This document shows, piece by piece, positions 6,845 to 13,411 of a stretch of 15,931 nt of DNA. How positions within the stretch are numbered: the first letter of the stretch is position 1; every line of letters starts with the position of its first letter. Both the position numbers and the translations under genes were made by a program. The DNA comes from CAYNST01 sp964399955 (GTDB lineage Bacteria > Pseudomonadota > Gammaproteobacteria > Pseudomonadales > Cellvibrionaceae). The notes under the pieces are model-generated. The model had not been told where the DNA came from, did no database searches, and saw only the letters and a list, made by a program, of their open reading frames with translations. The stretch covers positions 1 through 15,931 of the forward strand of contig CAYNST010000078.1 in NCBI GenBank assembly GCA_964399955.1. Direction: 5' to 3'.

Positions 6845-7906
6845 ATGACCGACGTTCCGTCTTCCCCAGTTTTACCGTCACAGACCGCCGTGCGCTGGCT
6901 CCTGTTTCTGATAATTGCCGCCGGCATCTACTTTTTCCATGGGTTCATTGTCCCAGTATTGGCCGCGCTGATTATTGCCTTTTCCGGGTGGCCGGTGTAC
7001 CAACGACTGCTTGATGCTAGTAACGGAAGAAACGCCCTAGCAGCGGGCATTGCCATTGTGGTGATTCTTGCTGTTTTGATCATCCCCTTGATTATGGCTT
7101 TGTCGTACTCCGTGCAGGAGGTCAGAGTCTGGGCAACCTGGCTTATTCAGGCAAATCGCGTAGGAGCAGAGGCTCCGCAATGGATAGCCGCGCTGCCTTT
7201 GGTTGGTCTCTGGCTTGCCGAACAGTGGAATGAATACTTGCACCACCCCCAGTCCATAAGTGAATTTGTTCGGATGGTCAGTGGCGAACAGCTGGGCAGT
7301 ATATATCGCCTGTTGATGAATATTAGCAGCAAAATATTCTCCGTTGCATTGTCGCTTCTGTTCATGCTCATTACCTTGTTTTTTGTCTGCAAGGATGGCC
7401 ATCTTCTGGTTGCTCAGCTGGATCGTGTTGGCGAACGAGTTCTACCCTTACGCTGGCATCGGTTTTCTCGTATGGTGCCGGCCACGATCAGCGCTACGGT
7501 CATAGGCATGGGCGTCATTGCCATCGGCGAAGGGATTATCCTGGGTATAGCTTACTGGGTTGCAGGCGTGCCCTCGCCGGCTGCGCTTGGCATCATCACC
7601 GGCATTATGGCGCTGATACCGGGCGGCGCGCCCCTGACGTTTACTTTGGTATCCCTGTACCTTGTGGGTAGTGGCAACCCCATGGCCGGGTTGGGGCTGT
7701 TTCTTTGGGGTTCGATAGAGCTGTTCATTGTTGATAAAACTATTCGGCCAACGCTTGTAGGTGGTCCCATCAAATTACCGTTTTTGTTTACGTTTTTTGG
7801 ACTGATCGGCGGCGTCACGACGATGGGACTGGTCGGTTTGTTTATTGGTCCGGTCTTGATGGCGCTTCTTGTGGCCATTTGGCGGGAATGGCTGCACGAT
7901 GGCTAG
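6845..7906 (+). CDS. AI-2E/UPF0118 family transporter (YdiK-like permease)
   Basis: Inner-membrane protein of the AI-2E (PF01594, UPF0118) family, similar in layout to E. coli YdiK. The chosen ATG at 6845 gives 353 residues, the usual family length, with AAAGGG (6831-6836) 8 bases upstream. The frame runs back to an ATG at 6722, but the extra 41 residues are soluble, lack family resemblance and have no ribosome site. Visible parts are N-terminal helices (17-46 and 66-89), a non-membrane middle segment (about 95-160), then the conserved C-terminal half with VVGxxIKLP-like VGGPIKLPFLFTFFGLIGG (305-323) and GLVGLFIGPVLMALL (328-342). Family substrates vary; despite the name most members are not quorum-signal exporters, and one UPF0118 member is reported as a Na+(Li+)/H+ antiporter. 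Location between two antiporter loci supports a cation role, as inference. Confidence 0.88.
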   Translation: MTDVPSSPVLPSQTAVRWLLFLIIAAGIYFFHGFIVPVLAALIIAFSGWPVYQRLLDASNGRNALAAGIAIVVILAVLIIPLIMALSYSVQEVRVWATWLIQANRVGAEAPQWIAALPLVGLWLAEQWNEYLHHPQSISEFVRMVSGEQLGSIYRLLMNISSKIFSVALSLLFMLITLFFVCKDGHLLVAQLDRVGERVLPLRWHRFSRMVPATISATVIGMGVIAIGEGIILGIAYWVAGVPSPAALGIITGIMALIPGGAPLTFTLVSLYLVGSGNPMAGLGLFLWGSIELFIVDKTIRPTLVGGPIKLPFLFTFFGLIGGVTTMGLVGLFIGPVLMALLVAIWREWLHDG

Positions 7907-7971
7907 GCAACCAGTCCGCCGTCTCCAGCACTGATTTGTTTTCTATTCCAACTTCAAGGGACTAGGCGTCT

Positions 7972-9690
7972 ATGTTTTTTATCGATCAGTTGATCCTGGT
8001 TGCTGCCGTTTTGATTCTTGCCGGCATTGTATCCAGCAAGCTTTCGGCGCGCTTAGGGCTGCCAGTACTGGTGCTGTTTATTCTGGTTGGCATGCTGGCC
8101 GGGGAAGGCGGGCCCGGAGGTATTCGCTTTAACAATCCTCAGGCTGCCCACGCACTGGGCACCCTCGCCCTGGCCCTCATCCTGTTTGACGGCGGCCTTC
8201 AAACTTCTATTGCTTCGGCCAAGTCCGTTTGGAAACCGGCGTCGGTACTGGCAACCTTTGGCGTACTCATCACCGCAACCATCACGGGCCTGGCAGCCGC
8301 CTCCATTCTGGACCTGCCCTTATTAGAGGGCCTGTTGGTGGGTGCCATTGTCGGCTCAACCGATGCGGCGGCGGTGTTTGCGCTGCTGCGCAACGCCGGC
8401 ATTCACATCAACCAGCGTTTGAAAGCCGTCCTGGAGGTTGAAAGCGCATCCAACGATCCCATGGCAATATTCCTCACGGTAGGCCTGCTTGAGATTTTGA
8501 CCAGTGACATGGAACCCGGACTGGGGCTGGTGAACTTCTTCGTCATGCAAATGGGGATAGGCGCTTTTGTGGGGCTGGCTGCGGGCTGGGTATCGGTCAA
8601 GATAATCAACAATATTCAACTTATCGCCTCGGGACTGTACCCCGTCATGATTGCTGCCTGCGGCTTGCTCACCTTCGGCATTGCCGCCAACCTGGGCGGC
8701 AGCGGCTTCCTGGCCATATTTCTGGCGGGCATTGTTATCGGCAACAGCCATTTTGTGTTCCAGCGCAGTACGTTTTTGTTTCATGACGGGCTGGCATGGC
8801 TTAGTCAAATCACCATGTTTGTTGTCCTGGGGCTGTTGATCAATCCCAGATCCCTGCTGGATGTGTGGGCCGAGGGGCTCTTGATTGCGGCCGTGTTAAC
8901 CCTGATCGCGCGGCCTTTGGCTGTAGCTCCGGTGCTTAAGCTGTTTGGTTTCAGCACCCGGGAGATCACCCTGGTGTCCTGGGTGGGGTTGAGAGGATCC
9001 GTACCCATCATCCTGGCCATCTACCCCCTGCTGTTTGATCTGCCGGGCGCGGCGCTAATCTTTAACGTGGTATTTTTCGTTGTGTTGATTTCGGCGACAA
9101 TACAGGGCTCCAGCCTCCCCTGGGTGGCGCACAGACTGGGCTTGGCAGAGAAAGCACCCGTAGTACCTGCGGCCATGCTGGAGATCACTTCCATCGGCGA
9201 CGTAGACGTCGATATCGTCAAATATACCCTTGGCCCCGGCTCCAGCACCCTGGGACGACACTTGTCCCAACTCGCCCTGCCAGCTACCACCGTTGTGGCA
9301 ATGATCACCCGCGCCAATACCGTGATACCCCCTCGTGGCTCCACAGAGCTGCACTCGGGGGATCATCTGTTTGTGGTTCTTCGCCCAGAAACCCGTCCGT
9401 TTGTAGACCGTGTTTTTGCGGAAGACGGCAAAAGTGCCCTTGTTGATCTGCCACCGCAGGAATTGATGCTCAAGGGTTCCACGCGCATAATGGACATTCG
9501 CAACTCCTACGGGATAGAACTGCCCGCTGGCGACCAGGTTACTCTGGATGAACTGTTACGAAGCCAGCTGAAAGACCAGCTAGAACTCAACGCTGCTCTC
9601 TTGCTGAAGGGACTGCAGATACGTGTGCGGGGGTTGATTGGGGAGCGTGTAGCAACGGCAGGCCTGTGTGTAGACGCGCCGCAACAGTGA
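7972..9690 (+). CDS. nhaP2: K+/H+ antiporter NhaP2 (CvrA-type, CPA1 family)
   Basis: Inner-membrane K+(Na+)/H+ antiporter that exports K+ and helps growth at high K+ or low osmolarity. At 572 residues it nearly equals E. coli NhaP2/CvrA (578) and shares long recognisable stretches. Residues 1-390 form the Na+/H+ exchanger membrane domain. The GAIVGSTDAAAVFALL segment (124-139) and the VESASNDPMA segment (156-165), with N161 and D162, carry the ion-binding and proton-coupling residues of CPA exchangers; the WVGLRGSVPIILA segment (337-349) is also typical. Residues about 405-475 form an RCK_C (TrkA_C) ligand-binding domain and about 495-565 a CorC/HlyC-associated domain, both cytoplasmic and regulatory in this family. 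AAGGGA (7956-7961) lies 10 bases before the ATG. It follows the AI-2E gene by 65 bases and may be cotranscribed with it. Confidence 0.93.
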   Translation: MFFIDQLILVAAVLILAGIVSSKLSARLGLPVLVLFILVGMLAGEGGPGGIRFNNPQAAHALGTLALALILFDGGLQTSIASAKSVWKPASVLATFGVLITATITGLAAASILDLPLLEGLLVGAIVGSTDAAAVFALLRNAGIHINQRLKAVLEVESASNDPMAIFLTVGLLEILTSDMEPGLGLVNFFVMQMGIGAFVGLAAGWVSVKIINNIQLIASGLYPVMIAACGLLTFGIAANLGGSGFLAIFLAGIVIGNSHFVFQRSTFLFHDGLAWLSQITMFVVLGLLINPRSLLDVWAEGLLIAAVLTLIARPLAVAPVLKLFGFSTREITLVSWVGLRGSVPIILAIYPLLFDLPGAALIFNVVFFVVLISATIQGSSLPWVAHRLGLAEKAPVVPAAMLEITSIGDVDVDIVKYTLGPGSSTLGRHLSQLALPATTVVAMITRANTVIPPRGSTELHSGDHLFVVLRPETRPFVDRVFAEDGKSALVDLPPQELMLKGSTRIMDIRNSYGIELPAGDQVTLDELLRSQLKDQLELNAALLLKGLQIRVRGLIGERVATAGLCVDAPQQ

Positions 9691-9697
9691 GCCACTA

Positions 9698-9707
9698 GCC
9701 TGCAGGC
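9698..9707. repeat. 10-bp perfect palindrome after nhaP2
   Basis: GCCTGCAGGC is self-complementary and begins 7 bases after the nhaP2 stop. It has no loop and no T-run, so it is unlikely to be a terminator by itself. It may be chance or a protein-binding site. Confidence 0.25.
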
Positions 9708-9788
9708 CGCACGGCTGGCGCCTTGCCGGCAGAAACCGCTGTGCGTAAACCTGCGGCTTTGGCTTCAATGCCCGCCGCGCCTCTCCCA

Positions 9789-9819
9789 AGTTGCGGCATA
9801 ACAGACTAAGCCTGCAACT
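9789..9819. terminator. Hairpin between convergent nhaP2 and the acyltransferase gene; possible two-way terminator
   Basis: AGTTGCGGC (9789-9797) pairs with GCC-T-GCAACT (9810-9819), a nine-base-pair stem with one bulged T and a 12-base loop. It sits where the plus-strand antiporter block meets the minus-strand acyltransferase block, and one arm overlaps the acyltransferase stop codon (9818-9820). No proper T-run follows on either strand, so it is at best a weak bidirectional terminator. Confidence 0.3.
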
Positions 9820-10945
9820 ATACGCCTTTGCCCACCTCGGGGACGGTGCTGGAATCCAGATGCACGGCGGCGGCGGGCTTACCGGCACGTGGCCGCCGGG
9901 GCAAAATGCCGTTCAGCAGAAACAACAGCAGCGCGCTGCGCAACACCAATTGCTGATGGCAGAAATAGCTAAGCCAAAACACCAGAGAACTCAGCAACAA
10001 GAAGCTAAGAAAGGGCGGTAATGGAATGGGCTCCACCAGATAGAACAGCACAACTACCAGGGGCTGATGCAGCAAATAAATGGTGTAGCTGGCTGCCACA
10101 ATTCTGCTCACCAGGCGTGACTCACGGGCCACGGCATTCAACGCACCAATTGCCGAAAATGCCAGGCAACCACCGGCCACAGCATGAATGTAGTCTAGCA
10201 GGAAATCGCCGGGCAACAGATGATCCAGTTTCCTACTGGCCACCGTCAACAACAGATAAGCCAGCGCCGCCGCGCAACTGCGCCCAAAACTGAAAAATTG
10301 CTTCAGGTGCCCTCGCAGGCTGAACAGATACATGCCGAACACGTAATAAGGGATAAACTTCAGCAGCGTGTAGGTAGTTACAAACAGTATTCGGCCGTCA
10401 TAAACGGCTGCCGCCAGACTTGCCAGCACTGTAGACAGCAAGGGCACCACCAGGAATAACAGCGCCACATCCCAGACATGACTGTGCTTTTCCGTGGTGT
10501 GGCAAAACAGGCCTGCCAGTGGCGCAAACAACAGGCTGTACACAATCAAGTTGCCAATAAACCACAAATGACCCAGCCATTCGCCCTGTAACCAATAGTT
10601 GACCCCCTCGGCAAATTCGCGCTGGCTCAGATGGTTCATGACTAAATTCAACGTCAAACCCACGGCAAACAGCGGCACTGCCAGTCGTGTGAGACGGCTC
10701 TTTATGGCTTTTTCCGCACCGTATTTATCCACCACCAACACAAAAAAGAAACCGGCAATCATATAAAATGCGGGCATGCGAAAATCGTGAATCACCATTT
10801 GCAGGTAATCAAACACCCGCGCTCCCTGCCCATACGAAACCCGCCACTGCGCCTCGCTTTGATAAACCAGCGCAGAATGGTAGACCACGCCCAGCAGCAT
10901 AAATACCGCCCGGGCCAGATCCAGTCCGTGGTAACGAGCTTGCAT
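9818..10945 (-). CDS. Acyltransferase-3 family membrane protein, OpgC/MdoC-like
   Basis: Integral membrane acyltransferase of the AT3 family, closest in pattern to OpgC/MdoC, which succinylates periplasmic glucans; the true donor and acceptor are unknown. The ATG at 10945 gives 375 residues, about the length of OpgC, beginning MQARYHGLDLARAVFML. H23 in VVYHSAL matches the conserved first-helix His of AT3 proteins, HDFRMPAFYMIAGFF (53-67) matches the second-helix region, HLWFIGNL (126-133) is the family HLWFL-type motif, and YLLHQPL (290-296) lies near the C-terminus. About ten helices are expected and no SGNH domain is present. The frame runs back to a GTG at 11089, but those 48 residues look unlike the family, and a promoter lies inside them. 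Terminal residues 350-375 are a soluble tail. Confidence 0.85.
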   Translation of the reverse strand: MQARYHGLDLARAVFMLLGVVYHSALVYQSEAQWRVSYGQGARVFDYLQMVIHDFRMPAFYMIAGFFFVLVVDKYGAEKAIKSRLTRLAVPLFAVGLTLNLVMNHLSQREFAEGVNYWLQGEWLGHLWFIGNLIVYSLLFAPLAGLFCHTTEKHSHVWDVALLFLVVPLLSTVLASLAAAVYDGRILFVTTYTLLKFIPYYVFGMYLFSLRGHLKQFFSFGRSCAAALAYLLLTVASRKLDHLLPGDFLLDYIHAVAGGCLAFSAIGALNAVARESRLVSRIVAASYTIYLLHQPLVVVLFYLVEPIPLPPFLSFLLLSSLVFWLSYFCHQQLVLRSALLLFLLNGILPRRPRAGKPAAAVHLDSSTVPEVGKGV

Positions 10946-11254
10946 AAGTATGTGTGCCCCAGTGTTTAGCTCAATTATTTGCGCATTATGCCACCACTTC
11001 TGCACCAGTCCAACGATGAACCGCCATAAGTTTTGTACGTCAGCAGGAATCAGTTGGATGTTGCAGTTATCTGAAACAGCCTCCTGCACCGCTACGACAG
11101 CATCTGTACGGGAACTAGTGCTGCTCTAAGAGCAAACCTACAGGATCTGACGGCAACAAGGCCCTTGCGAGTGTCTCAAAGCTAGGGGCGTGCCGCAGGC
11201 CCAGACGCTCAAAGTTAATTGATTCACTTTCCGGTCAATGGAAATGCCCCTTAC
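10946..11254. other. 309-base gap between two minus-strand acyltransferase genes
   Basis: Apart from the promoter at 10985-11013, no gene is supported. An open minus-strand frame continues the OpgC-like gene up to 11089 but appears untranslated. A small palindrome TGCTCT-A-AGAGCA lies at 11122-11134, about 110 bases upstream of the promoter, and could be an operator or chance. I see no clear terminator for the upstream 660-residue acyltransferase gene, which ends at 11255. Confidence 0.4.
10985..11013 (-). promoter_or_regulatory. Sigma-70-like promoter for the OpgC-like acyltransferase gene
   Basis: On the minus strand TTGGAC (11013-11008) and CATAAT (10990-10985) are separated by exactly 17 bases. 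The -10 box matches 5 of 6 consensus positions and the -35 box 3 of 6. The predicted transcript start near 10978 leaves about 33 bases before the ATG at 10945, a normal leader. This also argues against the upstream GTG start. Confidence 0.5.
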
Positions 11255-13237
11255 CTAGGAACCGCTCAGCATTCCTGCTGCTGCCTGAAACATGGGTATC
11301 AGCTTGCGATTGCCAAACTCTGACAAATGATCATCGTCATAATACAACGGCCTGCCTTCTTCGCTGCCGTAACAGTGCTCGGCATCACAAAGGTAATCGG
11401 CCACTTCCAAAACACCCACATTGCACCGCTCAGCCGCCGCATCTTGCGCACCAATAATGAAAGCATGACGGTCATCGTACAAGGCGCGGGTGATTCGTAT
11501 ATCAGAAGCATCGCCTCGCAGAATGCGCCTGGACAATATTTTGGGCACATCAAAGGGCATTTCAGGAATCGGCCTAACCAGGTACACCTCGCGGCCATTG
11601 GCCAATGCGCAAGCGGTATCAATAAGAGACGCCTGAAAATCCATCAGGAACTCAGAGGAGGTGGTACCGGGCGGCTGATCAAAATAAATGGATGGCCGAT
11701 GCGTTTCACTGCCTTGGTTACCAAACACATACTGACTGCTCCTATTGACAATAAACAAGGGGACTGAAACAGGAACCTCTGCCAAACGCCGGATTATGAA
11801 TTCGTTGAATTGGGGGCAGGTCCAGTTAGGCGACTCCCGTTTAACCCCAAACAAGGTAGGGCAAGCCGTATGGCTGCTGGCAATAATCCCGGAGTTGCTG
11901 TTGCCAGCACCTGCAAACGCGGCCTCAACGGCACCAAAAACTGCGGATGCATGGCTGTCACCCACAACCACTGCACGAATGTCTTCACCACCAATAGTAC
12001 ACCAAGGGAATTCAGTGCCGCCGGCGTGATGACACTGCTCCCGCATGGCATTGAAATTGGAGGCTTCAGCGGAAGCAACTTCTACTGCATGGCGCATGCG
12101 CCCGGGAATCCCTTCATTGAAGTAGATGGCCGAAGCCGGAACAATCAACACCGTTACGCTTCCGACCAGTACACTGGCTGCACGCAGGGGGCTGCCCAGT
12201 TTGAACCATGTTCGCGTCGGGTTTTCTATCAGGTGGTAAGACAAGCCGCCCAAAATTACGGCCAACAGCGTACCCACAACAACTGCAAGCGGATTTTCGT
12301 TTTGTTCAAGGTATACCAGAGCAACAACCACGGGCCAATGCCACAAATAGATGGAGTACGAGCTCAAACCAATCCATTGCACAAAGGGGTTTTTAGCCCA
12401 AGCAGATTGCTGAGCCGCCATGATTACCATTGCAGCGCCAACAACCGGCAGCAAAGCGTTGACCCCCGGCCATACCGCCGTGCCGTCAAAAGCAACTACA
12501 GACAGCCCAATCATCAACAGGCCCACAAGCTCTACCCAGCGGGCAGCCGCACCACGCAAACAAATTTTCTCGGCCGTTAAAAATACCAAACCTCCCGCCA
12601 GCATCTGCCATGCCCGGGATGGCAGCAAAAAAAATGCTGCTGACGGATTGTAGTGGCTTAACACTATGGAGACAGCCAGCGAAGCGACTGCCCCCAAGCT
12701 CAACGCCAACAGAAGGAACGGACGACCCGGCCGACACTTCCAGATAAGAAGCATCGCAACAGGCAACACCAGATAAAACTGCCACTCCACCGACAACGAC
12801 CAGGTGTGAAGCAACCATTTTTCATGGGAGTTGACATCAAAATAACCGGCTTCCGCCCAAAACACATGATTTGATATGAAAGCAAGCGCGGATACACTGT
12901 GCTCCCCAAGCACCCGGTAGTCACTTTGTGGCAAAAACCACCAGCCTATCGCCAATAAAGCCAGTACCAGCACCAGTAAAGCAGGCACAATTCGCTTGGC
13001 ACGGGCAAGATAAAAGCCACGCAAAAAGCCGATGCCCTGGCCGTTGGCCAGTTGCTGCTTCTCTAATGCTCTTACGATGATAGACGTCATCAGGAAGCCA
13101 GAGAGGACAAAAAACACATCCACCCCGACGAAACCTCCGGCAAAGCCATTTACGCCGAAGTGAAACAATACAACGGCAATGATGGCAATGGCTCGCAGCC
13201 CATTGATATCGTAGCGAAAATCTTTCGCGTTGCGCAT
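11255..13237 (-). CDS. OafA-type acyltransferase: AT3 membrane domain fused to SGNH domain (660 aa)
   Basis: Probable O-acetyltransferase for lipopolysaccharide, capsule or another surface glycan, in the inner membrane with a periplasmic C-terminal domain. Residues 1 to about 375 are the AT3 domain: YDINGLRAIAIIAVVLFHFG with catalytic-type H26, GGFVGVDVFFVLSGFL (34-49), the basic RAKRIVP motif (79-85), LLHTWSLSVEWQFYL (142-156) and SYSIYLWHWPVVV (293-305). Residues about 400-660 form the SGNH domain: nucleophile Ser in VVGDSHAS (424-431) and the DxxH motif as DDDH (634-637), so both catalytic blocks are intact. In this family the AT3 part brings acetyl groups across the membrane and the SGNH part is thought to pass them to sugar. 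The ATG at 13237 fits the usual N-terminus; AAGGA lies about 12 bases upstream, rather far. The acceptor is not predictable. Confidence 0.9.
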   Translation of the reverse strand: MRNAKDFRYDINGLRAIAIIAVVLFHFGVNGFAGGFVGVDVFFVLSGFLMTSIIVRALEKQQLANGQGIGFLRGFYLARAKRIVPALLVLVLALLAIGWWFLPQSDYRVLGEHSVSALAFISNHVFWAEAGYFDVNSHEKWLLHTWSLSVEWQFYLVLPVAMLLIWKCRPGRPFLLLALSLGAVASLAVSIVLSHYNPSAAFFLLPSRAWQMLAGGLVFLTAEKICLRGAAARWVELVGLLMIGLSVVAFDGTAVWPGVNALLPVVGAAMVIMAAQQSAWAKNPFVQWIGLSSYSIYLWHWPVVVALVYLEQNENPLAVVVGTLLAVILGGLSYHLIENPTRTWFKLGSPLRAASVLVGSVTVLIVPASAIYFNEGIPGRMRHAVEVASAEASNFNAMREQCHHAGGTEFPWCTIGGEDIRAVVVGDSHASAVFGAVEAAFAGAGNSNSGIIASSHTACPTLFGVKRESPNWTCPQFNEFIIRRLAEVPVSVPLFIVNRSSQYVFGNQGSETHRPSIYFDQPPGTTSSEFLMDFQASLIDTACALANGREVYLVRPIPEMPFDVPKILSRRILRGDASDIRITRALYDDRHAFIIGAQDAAAERCNVGVLEVADYLCDAEHCYGSEEGRPLYYDDDHLSEFGNRKLIPMFQAAAGMLSGS

Positions 13238-13411
13238 TTGTGTTCTATATCCTTGATTTAGAAGGGGATGACTGTGCGAAACCAGCCCTGCAACAACCCA
13301 ATATGACCCATGCTACCAGCCGCCTGCGTGCCCGGGTTGGACCCTGGCCTGCAACCCGGGCTGCCCCAAACCACCCTCATCCGGCTTTTTGGCTAGCGCC
13401 CGAGGCCCGGC
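13238..13411. other. Intergenic gap between the two SGNH acyltransferase genes
   Basis: These 174 bases hold no gene. The main feature is a perfect 10-bp inverted repeat at 13330-13361, listed separately. GCCCGAGGCCCGG near 13399-13410 repeats the GCCCG theme. I found no convincing promoter for the 660-residue gene, so it may be read from the upstream 636-residue gene. Confidence 0.35.
13330..13361. repeat. Perfect 10-bp inverted repeat with 12-base loop
   Basis: GCCCGGGTTG (13330-13339) is the exact reverse complement of CAACCCGGGC (13352-13361). It lies about 50-80 bases past the stop of the 636-residue acyltransferase gene. As RNA on the minus strand it would be a very stable hairpin, but no T-run follows, so it is not a standard rho-independent terminator. 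It could protect mRNA ends, slow polymerase, or belong to a dispersed palindromic repeat family. No second copy was seen in the window. Confidence 0.55.

Noticed and set aside
6845..7906. Quorum-sensing AI-2 exporter
   Set aside because: The family name comes from early work on TqsA; most members have other or unknown substrates, and nothing nearby (luxS, lsr genes) points to AI-2.
11810..12580. 256-codon plus-strand open frame antisense to the 660-residue acyltransferase
   Set aside because: Low-complexity, Asn/Arg/Gln-rich composition with no motif or ribosome site, opposite a gene with intact catalytic motifs.
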